A DNA stretch of 64,000 bases. Origin: Xanthomonas hortorum (GTDB lineage: Bacteria > Pseudomonadota > Gammaproteobacteria > Xanthomonadales > Xanthomonadaceae). The stretch lies in assembly GCF_024339125.1 (NCBI RefSeq), contig NZ_CP101417.1, positions 1,488,001 to 1,552,000 of the forward strand. The letters run 5' to 3'. Below are positions 7,708 through 16,296 of this stretch, one piece after another. A program made the position numbers and the translations under genes. Numbering within the stretch: the first letter of the stretch is position 1; the number at the start of each line of letters is the position of its first letter. The notes under the pieces are model-generated. The model did not search any database. It had not been told where the DNA came from and was given only the letters and a program-made list of their open reading frames with translations.

Positions 7708-8865
7708 GGAAGGTCTGAATAACGCGGCCTGAGAGCGCGGAATGTCGCGTCGTTGCGGAGAGTCGCGTTTGGATCTTCGGAGTTTGGCCATTTCTGGCGC
7801 TTTCCGTGGGAATTCCCCGGGTTACAGGCGCACGCTCCCCATAGCAGGAAGTAACTGCTTTCGCTTCATCCACAGGTTTGACAGCGCAAACAACGTCAGC
7901 ACCTGCGCGGTGTTCTTGGCCAGGCCGCGATAGCGGACCTTGGTGTAACCGAATTGGCGCTTGATCACCCGGAATGGATGCTCCACCTTCGCGCGCACGC
8001 TGGCCTTGAAGTGTTCCCAACGCTGTTCCCGAGCACGCTCGCGGTTGTTGCCGATGGCTTGCGTCGTCGAGGGCCTGGCGGCGATGAAGAATGCTGCCTT
8101 GCAGGTCTGCAGTTCGTCGCGTTTGTCCGCGCCGGTGTAGCCGCTGTCGCCGAACACGCTGTCTTCGTTGCCATGCAGCAACGTGTGCGTCACCGTGACG
8201 TCGGCGACATTAGCCGCTGTGCAATGGACGTGGTGCACCAACCCGGAAAACTCATCCACGCCGATGTGCGCCTTCATCCCGAAATACCACTGATTGCCCT
8301 TCCTGGTCTGATGCATTTCAGGGTCGCGCGCGTGATCGGCATTCTTGGTCGAACTGGGCGCAGCGATCAGTGTCGCATCGACGATCGTGCCCGACCGCAG
8401 GCTCTGACCCTTGCGCGCCAGATGCGCATTGACCGCGTCCAGCATCCGCGCGGCAAGGCCATGGGTCTCCAGCAGGCGCCGAAAGTTCAAAATCGTGGTC
8501 TCGTCCGGAACGTTGTCCAAGCCACCGAGCTGGGCAAACCTCCGCAAGATCGGGATCTCGTGCAACGCTTCTTCCATCGCCGGATCGCTCAACGCATACC
8601 ACTGCTGCAGCAAATGAATCCGCAACATCGTCGCCAGTGCGTATGGCTGTCGACCAGGGCGCCCCGACACCGGATAGTGCGGTTCGATCAGACCGAGCAA
8701 GTGCTGCCACGGAACGACCTGCTCCATCTCGGCCAGGAAGATCTCCCGGCGGGTCTGCTTACGCTTGCCCAGGCCTTCAGCGTCACCGAACGTCAGTTGC
8801 ATGGATCACTCCTCAACATGAGGCGGGTAGTGTCGCGTATCTATGGTGCGTTGTTCAGAGGTTCC
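7708..8865 (-). mobile_element. IS5-family element, left copy of the composite
   Basis: Ends GGAAGGTCTGAAT (left) and the complement of GGAACCTCTGAAC (right), ~1158 bp, one transposase gene on the minus strand. Left flank TTAG, right flank CTAG (8866-8869). The mismatch between its own flanks fits either the composite insertion or recombination with the sister copy. The right end cuts the last codons of the resolvase gene. Confidence 0.85.
7822..8802 (-). CDS. IS5-family transposase
   Basis: 326 residues, full length. DDE residues fit the IS5 pattern: D in TIVDATLIAAP, D in VFGDSGYTGADK, and E in [17 protein letters not shown], the last being the classic IS5 C-terminal motif. The protein appears identical to the copy at 15253-16233 and differs by scattered substitutions from the copies at 23642 and 27834 (for example TRKGN versus TKKGN, HGNED versus HGKED). 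Two closely related IS5 lineages are therefore active here. Possibly IS1478-like, from memory. Confidence 0.93.
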   Translation of the reverse strand: MQLTFGDAEGLGKRKQTRREIFLAEMEQVVPWQHLLGLIEPHYPVSGRPGRQPYALATMLRIHLLQQWYALSDPAMEEALHEIPILRRFAQLGGLDNVPDETTILNFRRLLETHGLAARMLDAVNAHLARKGQSLRSGTIVDATLIAAPSSTKNADHARDPEMHQTRKGNQWYFGMKAHIGVDEFSGLVHHVHCTAANVADVTVTHTLLHGNEDSVFGDSGYTGADKRDELQTCKAAFFIAARPSTTQAIGNNRERAREQRWEHFKASVRAKVEHPFRVIKRQFGYTKVRYRGLAKNTAQVLTLFALSNLWMKRKQLLPAMGSVRL

Positions 8866-9416
8866 CTAGTGGATTGCAGCGCGGCGTATAGAGCCGTCTT
8901 GCTCACCTTGAGCCGTGTAGCGGCCTCTCGGGCATTAAGCCCGTTGGCGATGTGCTCCCGCGCTCGCTGCAACTTGTCGGCGGTGACAACCGGCTTTCGC
9001 CCGCCCTTCCGCCCGCGTGCGGCGGCAGCGGTCAGCCCGGCCTTGGTGCGCTCGCGGATCAAATCGCGCTCGAACTGGCCCAGTGCGCCGAAGACGTGGA
9101 AGATGAGCCGTCCGCCCGGCGTGGTGGTGTCGATGCTTTCGGTCAGCGACCGGAAGCCGACGCCACGCGCTTCCAGCGCGGCGATTGTCTCAATGAGGTG
9201 TGGCATCGAGCGCCCGAGCCGATCCAGACGCCAGACGGCCAGCACGTCGCCGGCGCGCAGGTAGGCCAGCGCATCAGCCAAGCCGGGCCTGTCGGCCTTG
9301 GCCCCAGAAGCCGTGTCCTCAAAAACGCGCGCGCAGCCTGCCTTGCGTAGCGCATCCGTCTGCAAAGCGGTGTCCTGTTCCGCCGTCGATACCCGCGCAT
9401 AGCCGATCAGTACCAT
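8866..9416 (-). CDS. Serine resolvase (TnpR-like), 3' end replaced by IS5
   Basis: Catalytic domain: GYARVSTAEQDTALQ with nucleophile Ser, then AVWRLDRLGRSMPHLI and FHVFGALGQFERDLI; C-terminal helix-turn-helix (NAREAATRLKVSKTALY). From residue ~183 the frame runs into the IS5 end, substituting a short tail (REPLNNAP, stop at 8841) for the native SAADS tail seen in the remnant at 381-554. The DNA-binding helices are intact, so it may still function. Reads away from the res-like DNA at 9417-9535 and the vapBC pair, an arrangement typical of Tn3-family modules, but no TnpA is present. Confidence 0.88.
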
Positions 9417-9535
9417 TACCGCCCCTTTTGTCCGTCTTTCCGTCCGTTTATCATACTGTCCGACAACCCATTAAACAAGCGCATTGCCGGACATTGTCCG
9501 GCATGACCGCCTAATGATCGTTTGACGGACATCGA
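9417..9535. promoter_or_regulatory. Putative res site between resolvase and vapBC
   Basis: About 120 bp containing several related dyads: CTGTCCGACA near 9457, a near-perfect inverted repeat TGCCGGA-5-TCCGGCA at 9485-9503, and TTTGACGGACATCG near 9520. Serine resolvases of Tn3-family elements bind three such subsites spread over ~120 bp directly upstream of tnpR. Position and spacing fit, but subsite boundaries are inferred. Confidence 0.5.
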
Positions 9536-9548
9536 AAGTAAGGCATTT

Positions 9549-9564
9549 TTGCATTACAATGCAA
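9549..9564. promoter_or_regulatory. Palindromic operator of the vapBC pair
   Basis: TTGCATT-AC-AATGCAA, two perfect 7-base arms around 2 bases, 33 bp before the antitoxin ATG. AbrB-type antitoxins commonly repress their own operon through such dyads. Confidence 0.55.
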
Positions 9565-9596
9565 AGCATCAACCTTGGATTGCGAGGCAAACCACC

Positions 9597-9848
9597 ATGA
9601 CCACATTGACCGTTACCGCACGGGGACAAGTGACGTTTCGGAAGGACGTACTGCAACACCTCGGCATTAGGCCAGGCGACAAGATCGAGCTGAACTTGCT
9701 GCCAGATGGTCGGGGCGTGCTCAAGGCGGCCCGGCCCGCAGGGACGATAGCCAGCTTTGTCGGCCTGCTCGCGGGCAGGACGCAGAAGGTTGCCACCATC
9801 GAAGAAATCAACGAGGCGGCGGCGCAAGGCTGGGCAGGTAAGCAATGA
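9597..9848 (+). CDS. vapB: AbrB/SpoVT-type antitoxin (VapB)
   Basis: 83 residues with the swapped-hairpin AbrB fold signature (LTVTARGQVTFRKDVLQHLG, then about 3 residues on DKIELNLLPDG). An open frame extends upstream to 9522, but ATG 9597 has GAGG ~10 bases before it and gives the standard antitoxin length. It overlaps the toxin start by 4 bases (ATGA), so translation is coupled. The C-terminal part presumably binds and neutralises the PIN toxin. Confidence 0.88.
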   Translation: MTTLTVTARGQVTFRKDVLQHLGIRPGDKIELNLLPDGRGVLKAARPAGTIASFVGLLAGRTQKVATIEEINEAAAQGWAGKQ

Positions 9849-10240
9849 AGGTCGCAGTCGATACCAACGTCCTTGTGCGTGCGGTTGTGCGTGACGATCC
9901 CGCACAAGCGGACGTTGCCGCCGCAGTCTTGACCGACGCCGAGTTGATCGCGGTCGCGTTGCCGTGCCTATGCGAATTTGTTTGGGTGCTGCTGCGTGTC
10001 TACGGCTTCCAGCAAGCCGACGCGGCCAGCGCGATCCGGGCACTACTGGCCGCCGCGAATGTGGAAGTGAACCGGCCTGCCGTGGAGGCTGGCTTGCTGG
10101 TGCTCGACGCGGGCGGAGACTTTGCCGATGGCGTCATTGCCTACGAAGGCAACTGGCTTGGCGGGGAAACCTTCGTTTCCTTCGATAAGAAGGCGGTGGT
10201 ACTTCTCACAGCGCAAGGGCAATCAACGCGCCTTTTGTGA
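9845..10240 (+). CDS. vapC: PIN-domain toxin (VapC)
   Basis: 131 residues. Acidic PIN residues are visible: D6 in VAVDTNVLV, E in CLCEFVWVL, and D in DAGGDFADGVIAYEG, consistent with a metal-dependent RNase. It follows the antitoxin with a 4-bp overlap. Just downstream, ATGAGCATGAACGAATTCC starts another frame at 10246 that is cut by the TnXax1-type repeat at 10287, so the module has lost its neighbour. Confidence 0.9.
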   Translation: MKVAVDTNVLVRAVVRDDPAQADVAAAVLTDAELIAVALPCLCEFVWVLLRVYGFQQADAASAIRALLAAANVEVNRPAVEAGLLVLDAGGDFADGVIAYEGNWLGGETFVSFDKKAVVLLTAQGQSTRLL

Positions 10241-10286
10241 CGGACATGAGCATGAACGAATTCCGTCGACTGGCCGCGAAGATAAG

Positions 10287-10334
10287 GGGCGGCAGGGATT
10301 CGTGTAAAAAACAGCCAAAAGTGAGCTAATCGCT
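10287..10334. repeat. Left half of a TnXax1-type inverted repeat
   Basis: GGCGGCAGGGATTCGTG and the following A-rich and AAGTGAGCTAA parts match the left half of the repeat at 1388. The match stops after GAGCTAA. It marks the boundary between the vapBC/resolvase segment and the TALE2 segment. Confidence 0.7.
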
Positions 10335-10374
10335 GTTGGTAGTGGAGTTTTGTTACCCAGAAATATCCGCTAAC

Positions 10375-10933
10375 TCACTGATGCAATGGGTGAAATCCGA
10401 GCTTGTGAGTCATTTTTACACGTATGTCGGCTGAACCCCGGAACGCCATATCGGCGGTCGGAATACGGTCGTAACTGTCGGACTTGCTGCCGAAAAGAAC
10501 GCGCTCGCGCTCGACGGTATGCACTTTGAATACCTCGGCACGCTCCACGATGCGCCCTGCCGAGTCGAGGCTGTCGGCGTAGTACCCTTGGCGTTCGCGG
10601 CTGACCAACTCCATGCGTGGTTGCGCGGCTGCCGGTGTCCAGTTTTCGGCGACCGATGGCCAGCGCTGGGAAAACCCGCCAAGGCTGGGTGACATGCCAT
10701 ACCACAGCACCATTGCCTCGGTGATGGCGTCCAGCTCGTCATCGAGGACGACATACTGCACCTGATGATTGACGACGCGATCACCGCCGACAGCCCAACG
10801 CGTCAGCGTGGTGAACTCGCCCACGCGCCCGGCCGTCTCGATCAAGATGCCCTGCATGGCTTTCTGGCCGACCTTGCGGCACGCCACCCGATAGCACTTG
10901 TTGGGGTACGGTTTTCTGGCGACCAGCTCGATG
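10375..10933 (-). pseudogene. Unrecognised gene fragment, cut at both ends
   Basis: An open frame of ~185 codons on the minus strand, truncated upstream by the IS3-family fragment (the only ATG belongs to the IS end) and running downstream into the 33-bp Tn3-like end at 10407-10439. The protein contains aromatic-rich stretches (AMVLWYGMSPSLGGFSQRW) and no motif I recognise. It may derive from a plasmid or phage gene. Codon use is normal high GC. Confidence 0.4.
10407..10439. repeat. 33-bp repeat resembling a Tn3-family end
   Basis: Reads GAGTCATTTTTACACG to CGGCTGAACCCC, so on the other strand it starts GGGG like many Tn3-family terminal repeats. An identical 33-bp copy occurs at 18530-18562, just upstream of higBA, in the same orientation. 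Each copy lies 100-230 bp from a TnXax1-type repeat. Confidence 0.5.
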
Positions 10934-11268
10934 GGTAATCCCCCCATTTGTAGCGGACTCCAGAAGTGGAGTTATGCAGCCATCGCCAGTTTCATCGCTG
11001 GCGTGATGCCGCCTAGCGCCATGTTCGGGCGCTCATGGTTGTAAGTCCATAGCCAGCGCGTGGCTTTGTCCTGCACCTGCTCGATGGTGTCGAACAGGGT
11101 GCGGGCCAGAAAGGCGTAGCGGACCGTGCGGTTGTAACGTTCAACGTAGGCGTTCTGTTGTGGCTTGCCCGGCTGGATGTGTTCGATGCGGATGCCGTTG
11201 CGTTGCGCCCACCCCAGCAGTGCTCCGCTGATGTATTCGGGTCCGTTCAGGTAGTCCCCGACTGAGCC
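10934..11268 (-). pseudogene. IS3-family transposase 3' fragment downstream of TALE 2
   Basis: The inverted counterpart of 44-378. It begins with the element end GGTAATCCCCCCAT, reads NGPEY to KLAMAA on the minus strand, and ends at the TALE 2 stop codon (11269-11271). Confidence 0.85.
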
Positions 11269-14200
11269 TCAATGAGGCAATAGCTCCATCAACCATGCGA
11301 GCTCCTCTTCGTTGAATGCCGGGAAATCATCCGCTGTCCCTGCGAAGGGGTCCGCATCTTGTTCCCAAACCACGGTGCTGGACGCTACCAGGTCGGCATC
11401 CATGGGCGTGCCAGGATCCGGCAGGCCGCCGATCCTGGTACGCGGGCGTTTTACACCCCAGCTGAGGAGGGACAACGCATCGCGCTGTTCGGGAACGAGC
11501 ACCTCGACAGCTTGCTGTGCGGAGGAGCCGGTGACAGAACGATCCGATCGGGACCGTTTGCGGCGGCTGCTTGCCAGCGCCTGGCCTGCCTGGTCCATTG
11601 GGCTGGGCGCATCCAGCTCACGCTCCAGCGAATCGGCGAATGCATGCAAAGACTCCTGGTCCGGCGTTTGAGCCGAAGCAGAGGACGGTTTCGCCCTTTT
11701 CATCCCTAATGCTTGGAGAATACGACCCCAACGCTGCGAGGCTGGAGGGAGCGTTCCACTGCGGGCTTCGAGTTCGGTGACGCCCACCCTGCGAAATAGC
11801 TGTAACAACCCGTGCCTGCTCATCCCGAACTGCGTCATGGCTTCATCAAATGCTTGCGCTGGATGGGAGTGGCACTGGAAAAAACCCAGCACGCGAACAA
11901 CTTGCGTTTGGTCGGCAACGAGATGCGATGTGCGTTCGGGAATACGGCTTTTGGCTCTTCTGATCAATGTCAGCGCATTCGGCAATCCGTCTTTCACTGC
12001 ATTCAGCGCAGAGCGTCCGCCGATGCAGGCCAAGGCGACGAGGCGGTCGTTGGTCAACGCGGCCAACGCCGGATCAGGGCGAGATAACTGTGCAAAAATG
12101 CTCTTCAGCGCCTGCTTGCCGCCGCCATTGCTGGCGATGGCCACCACCTGCTCCCGGGTCAGGCCATGGGGGGCCTGGCACAGCACCGGCAACAGCGCCT
12201 GCACCGTCTCCAGCGCCTGCTTGCCGCCATCGTGGCTGGCGATGGCCACCACCTGCTCCCGGGTCAGGTCATGGGGGGCCTGGCACAGCACCGGCAACAG
12301 CGCCTGCACCGTCTCCAGCGCCTGCTTGCCGCCGCCATTGCTGGCGATGGCCACCACCTGCTTCGGGGTCAGGCCATGGGCCTGGCACAGCACCGGCAAC
12401 AGCGCCTGCACCGTCTCCAGCGCCTGCTTGCCGCCATCGTGGCTGGCGATGGCCACCACCTGCTTCGGGGTCAGGCCATGGGCCTGGCGCAGCACCGGCA
12501 ACAGCGCCTGCACCGTCTCCAGCGCCTGCTTGCCGCCGTTATTGCTGGCGATGGCCACCACCTGCGCCGGGGTCAGGCCATGGGGGGCCTGGCACAGCAC
12601 CGGCAACAGCGCCTGCACCGTCTCCAGCGCCTGCTTGCCGCCATCGTGGCTGGCGATGGCCACCACCTGCTCCCGGGTCAGGCCATGGGGGGCCTGGCGC
12701 AGCACTGGCAACAGCGCCTGCACCGTCTCCAGCGCCTGCTTGCCGCCGCCATTGCTGGCGATGGCCACCACCTGCTTCGGGGTCAGGTCATGGGGGGCCT
12801 GGCACAGCACCGGCAACAGCGCCTGCACCGTCTCCAGCGCCTGCTTGCCGCCGCCATTGCTGGCGATGGCCACCACCTGCTTCGGGGTCAGGTCATGGGG
12901 GGCCTGGCACAGCACCGGCAACAGCGCCTGCACCGTCTCCAGCGCCTGCTTGCCGCCGCCATTGCTGGCGATGGCCACCACCTGCTTCGGGGTCAGGTCA
13001 TGGGGGGCCTGGCACAGCACCGGCAACAGCGCCTGCACCGTCTCCAGCGCCTGCTTGCCGCCGTTATTGCTGGCGATGGCCACCACCTGCGCCGGGGTCA
13101 GGTCATGGGGGGCCTGGCACAGCACCGGCAACAGCCGCTGCACCGTCTCCAGCGCCTGCTTGCCGCCAATATTGCTGGCGATGGCCACCACCTGCGCCGG
13201 GGTCAGGCCATGGGCCTGGCGCAGCACCGGCAACAGCGCCTGCACCGTCTCCAGCGCCTGCTTGCCGCCGCCATTGCTGGCGATGGCCACCACCTGCTTC
13301 GGGGTCAGGTCATGGGGGGCCTGGCACAGCACCGGCAACAGCCGCTGCACCGTCTCCAGCGCCTGCTTGCCGCCGCCATTGCTGGCGATGGCCACCACCT
13401 GCTCCGGGGGCAGGTCATGGGGGGCCTGGCACAGCACCGGCAACAGCGCCTGCACCGTCTCCAGCGCCTGCTTGCCGCCGCCATTGCTGGCGATGGCCAC
13501 CACCTGCTTCGGGGTCAGGTCATGGGGGGCCTGGCACAGCACCGGCAACAGCGCCTGCACCGTCTCCAGCGCCTGCTTGCCGCCGTTATTGCTGGCGATG
13601 GCCACCACCTGCGCCGGGGTCAGGTCATGGGGGGCCTGGCACAGCACCGGCAACAGCCGCTGCACCGTCTCCAGCGCCTGCTTGCCGCCAATATTGCTGG
13701 CGATGGCCACCACCTGCGCCGGGGTCAGGCCATGGGCCTGGCGCAGCACCGGCAACAGCGCCTGCACCGTCTCCAGCGCCTGCTTGCCGCCATCGTGGCT
13801 GGCGATGGCCACCACCTGCTCCCGGGTCAGGTCATGGGGGGCCTGGCACAGCACCGGCAACAGCCGCTGCACCGTCTCCAGCGCCTGCTTGCCGCCATCG
13901 TGGCTGGCGATGGCCACCACCTGCGCCCGGGTCAGGTCATGGGGGGCCTGGCGCAGCACCGGCAACAGCCGCTGCACCGTCTCCAGCGCCTGCTTGCCGC
14001 CGCCATTGCTGGCGATGGCCACCACCTGCTCCCGGGTCAGGTCATGGGGGGCCTGGCACAGCACCGGCAACAGCCGCTGCACCGTCTCCAGCGCCTGCTT
14101 GCCGCCATCGTGGCTGGCGATGGCCACCACCTGCTTCGGGGTCAGGTTCAGGGGGGCACCAGTCAGTGCATTGCGCCATGCATGCACTGCCTTCACCGCG

Positions 14201-14919
14201 GTCACGCCGCCACGTTTTGCAATCTTGAAAAGTTGGCCTGTGTCCAACTGTAATGGTGGACTTCTCAACTCTCCCGCCACCGTGAGCAATGCCTCCAGAG
14301 CGCGTGCGCCGGACCACTGTTTGCCGACGCCAACGACGTCTTCGTGTGTCGCCTCTGGCAACGCCGCGATCATGGCCTGATACTTGACAGCGACGGTCCC
14401 TAACGCTGCCGGGTGTTTGCTGAGCTCAACGATGTGCGCGTGTGTAAACCCATGGCCGACCAGTGCCTTGTGGTGCTGCTCTACTGTCGAACGAGCCTCC
14501 GATTTGATCTTTTCTTGCTGCTGCTGACTGTAGCCGAGCGTGCGTAGATCCACCTGCGCGGCCGACGAAGCGTCGGAGGGTTGCGGGTCATCGGCTGCAC
14601 GCAGAACCGATTGCACCTCATCCAACTCTCCTGGGGCAGCCTCTGTATGAGGAGCGCCGAAGGCAGACACCGAATCAAGAAGCGACGGATCGAACTGACG
14701 TAGCAGATCGCTGAAGCTGCCCGCTGAGAATGCAGGCATGGGCGCAGGGGGGGGCGGCAGCCGGGTCTGAGACATCGTCCGCCGAGCCGGCAAGCCATCC
14801 AGGGGGCCGCCAGCAGGCGGAGACACCCCCCGATCTGCAGTCGGCTGAACCCTATCCGGTTGGGGTCCGGGCAGAAGTTCGCGGGCAGGAATTGGCGTGC
14901 GCGAACGAATGGGATCCAT
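11269..14919 (-). CDS. tal: TALE 2, 19.5 repeats, with 25-residue N-terminal deletion
   Basis: 1216 residues. Full repeats occupy residues 259-919 and the half repeat starts at 920. Di-residues: repeats 1-10 HD NG HD HD NI NN NG NG NG NI; repeats 11-20 NN NG NG NG HD NN HD NG HD NG. Repeats 5-9 and 10-14 read the same (NI NN NG NG NG), evidence of a five-repeat block duplication. Predicted box after a 5' T: CTCCARTTTARTTTCRCTCT (inference). Compared with TALE 1, a 25-residue segment rich in Arg, Pro and Ala is missing after residue ~112, an in-frame 75-bp deletion. The C-terminal nuclear signals and activation domain match TALE 1. Whether the deletion affects translocation is unknown. Confidence 0.97.
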   Translation of the reverse strand: MDPIRSRTPIPARELLPGPQPDRVQPTADRGVSPPAGGPLDGLPARRTMSQTRLPPPPAPMPAFSAGSFSDLLRQFDPSLLDSVSAFGAPHTEAAPGELDEVQSVLRAADDPQPSDASSAAQVDLRTLGYSQQQQEKIKSEARSTVEQHHKALVGHGFTHAHIVELSKHPAALGTVAVKYQAMIAALPEATHEDVVGVGKQWSGARALEALLTVAGELRSPPLQLDTGQLFKIAKRGGVTAVKAVHAWRNALTGAPLNLTPKQVVAIASHDGGKQALETVQRLLPVLCQAPHDLTREQVVAIASNGGGKQALETVQRLLPVLRQAPHDLTRAQVVAIASHDGGKQALETVQRLLPVLCQAPHDLTREQVVAIASHDGGKQALETVQALLPVLRQAHGLTPAQVVAIASNIGGKQALETVQRLLPVLCQAPHDLTPAQVVAIASNNGGKQALETVQALLPVLCQAPHDLTPKQVVAIASNGGGKQALETVQALLPVLCQAPHDLPPEQVVAIASNGGGKQALETVQRLLPVLCQAPHDLTPKQVVAIASNGGGKQALETVQALLPVLRQAHGLTPAQVVAIASNIGGKQALETVQRLLPVLCQAPHDLTPAQVVAIASNNGGKQALETVQALLPVLCQAPHDLTPKQVVAIASNGGGKQALETVQALLPVLCQAPHDLTPKQVVAIASNGGGKQALETVQALLPVLCQAPHDLTPKQVVAIASNGGGKQALETVQALLPVLRQAPHGLTREQVVAIASHDGGKQALETVQALLPVLCQAPHGLTPAQVVAIASNNGGKQALETVQALLPVLRQAHGLTPKQVVAIASHDGGKQALETVQALLPVLCQAHGLTPKQVVAIASNGGGKQALETVQALLPVLCQAPHDLTREQVVAIASHDGGKQALETVQALLPVLCQAPHGLTREQVVAIASNGGGKQALKSIFAQLSRPDPALAALTNDRLVALACIGGRSALNAVKDGLPNALTLIRRAKSRIPERTSHLVADQTQVVRVLGFFQCHSHPAQAFDEAMTQFGMSRHGLLQLFRRVGVTELEARSGTLPPASQRWGRILQALGMKRAKPSSASAQTPDQESLHAFADSLERELDAPSPMDQAGQALASSRRKRSRSDRSVTGSSAQQAVEVLVPEQRDALSLLSWGVKRPRTRIGGLPDPGTPMDADLVASSTVVWEQDADPFAGTADDFPAFNEEELAWLMELLPH
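12100..14145 (-). repeat. TALE 2 repeat array
   Basis: Nineteen full units (14145 down to 12163) plus a half unit. Fifteen are 105 bp; repeats 4, 9, 16 and 17 are 102 bp (QAHG ends). Repeat 8 starts LPPEQ, a private substitution absent from its partner repeat 13, so the block duplication was followed by divergence or gene conversion. Confidence 0.95.
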
Positions 14920-15077
14920 CAGGCATACCTCTTTACAGAAAACATGGTCGCCTCAAGACTAAAGGTCTCTGGTCCCTACACTTCTTCCGAATCCGCATGG
15001 CAGCACACAACTTCGGGTGATCCTGGCAACCCTCGACGACCGGGGTTGAGGCGCAGACGTGGCGGCGATCCCGGACC

Positions 15078-15139
15078 CGTATGGAGGGCCGGCAGGCGGT
15101 TGTGAAAAACTTCTTTGATGACCGCGAGTTAGCTCACTT
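15078..15139. repeat. TnXax1-type repeat truncated by IS5
   Basis: Starts GAGGGCCGGCAGG and runs through TTAGCTCACTT, the reverse complement of bases 1417-1478, where the IS5 element begins. The distal ~29 bases of the 91-bp unit are lost. It sits upstream of TALE 2 exactly as 1388-1478 sits upstream of TALE 1. Confidence 0.75.
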
Positions 15140-16296
15140 AAGGTCTGAATAACGCGGCCTGAGAGTGCGGGATGTCGCGTCGGTCCGGAGAGTCGCGTTT
15201 GGATCTTCGGATCTTCCGCTATTTCTGGCACTTTCCTTGGGAATTCCCCGGGTTACAGGCGCACGCTCCCCATAGCAGGCAGTAACTGCTTTCGCTTCAT
15301 CCACAGGTTTGACAGCGCAAACAACGTCAGCACCTGCGCGGTGTTCTTGGCCAGGCCGCGATAGCGGACCTTGGTGTAACCGAATTGGCGCTTGATCACC
15401 CGGAATGGATGCTCCACCTTCGCGCGCACGCTGGCCTTGAAGTGTTCCCAACGCTGTTCCCGAGCACGCTCGCGGTTGTTGCCGATGGCTTGCGTCGTCG
15501 AGGGCCTGGCGGCGATGAAGAATGCTGCCTTGCAGGTCTGCAGTTCGTCGCGTTTGTCCGCGCCGGTGTAGCCGCTGTCGCCGAACACGCTGTCTTCGTT
15601 GCCATGCAGCAACGTGTGCGTCACCGTGACGTCGGCGACATTAGCCGCTGTGCAATGGACGTGGTGCACCAACCCGGAAAACTCATCCACGCCGATGTGC
15701 GCCTTCATCCCGAAATACCACTGATTGCCCTTCCTGGTCTGATGCATTTCAGGGTCGCGCGCGTGATCGGCATTCTTGGTCGAACTGGGCGCAGCGATCA
15801 GTGTCGCATCGACGATCGTGCCCGACCGCAGGCTCTGACCCTTGCGCGCCAGATGCGCATTGACCGCGTCCAGCATCCGCGCGGCAAGGCCATGGGTCTC
15901 CAGCAGGCGCCGAAAGTTCAAAATCGTGGTCTCGTCCGGAACGTTGTCCAAGCCACCGAGCTGGGCAAACCTCCGCAAGATCGGGATCTCGTGCAACGCT
16001 TCTTCCATCGCCGGATCGCTCAACGCATACCACTGCTGCAGCAAATGAATCCGCAACATCGTCGCCAGTGCGTATGGCTGTCGACCAGGGCGCCCCGACA
16101 CCGGATAGTGCGGTTCGATCAGACCGAGCAAGTGCTGCCACGGAACGACCTGCTCCATCTCGGCCAGGAAGATCTCCCGGCGGGTCTGCTTACGCTTGCC
16201 CAGGCCTTCAGCGTCACCGAACGTCAGTTGCATGGATCACTCCTCAACATGAGGCGGGTAGTGTCGCGTATCTGTGGTGCGTTGTTCAGAGGTTCC
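15140..16296 (-). mobile_element. IS5-family element, right copy of the composite
   Basis: Same lineage as 7708-8865. The left end begins AAGGTCTGAAT and lacks the expected GG, so it is clipped by 2 bases. The right end GGTTCC is followed by TTAG (16297-16300), matching the outer flank of the left copy. The insertion lies within the last codons of the lipase gene. Confidence 0.85.
15253..16233 (-). CDS. IS5-family transposase
   Basis: 326 residues, apparently identical to the protein at 7822-8802, with the same D, D and E motifs. Full-length and presumably able to mobilise the composite element. Confidence 0.93.
   Translation of the reverse strand: MQLTFGDAEGLGKRKQTRREIFLAEMEQVVPWQHLLGLIEPHYPVSGRPGRQPYALATMLRIHLLQQWYALSDPAMEEALHEIPILRRFAQLGGLDNVPDETTILNFRRLLETHGLAARMLDAVNAHLARKGQSLRSGTIVDATLIAAPSSTKNADHARDPEMHQTRKGNQWYFGMKAHIGVDEFSGLVHHVHCTAANVADVTVTHTLLHGNEDSVFGDSGYTGADKRDELQTCKAAFFIAARPSTTQAIGNNRERAREQRWEHFKASVRAKVEHPFRVIKRQFGYTKVRYRGLAKNTAQVLTLFALSNLWMKRKQLLPAMGSVRL

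Larger units (their letters stand above)
7708..16296. mobile_element. IS5-bounded composite element carrying TALE 2, vapBC and resolvase
   Basis: Two IS5-family copies in the same orientation (7708-8865 and 15140-16296) bracket resolvase, a res-like region, vapBC, an unrecognised gene fragment and the second TALE. The outer flanks carry the same 4 bases, TTAG at 7704-7707 and TTAG at 16297-16300, as expected for a unit inserted as a whole. The inner flanks do not match each other. Removing the unit and one TTAG restores an uninterrupted end for the lipase gene. Alternative: homologous recombination of a circle into one resident IS copy. Confidence 0.65.

Noticed and set aside
7954..9264. Long plus-strand open frames opposite the IS5 transposases and resolvase
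   Set aside because: They are shadows of transposase genes, repeated at every IS5 copy, with no recognisable domain.
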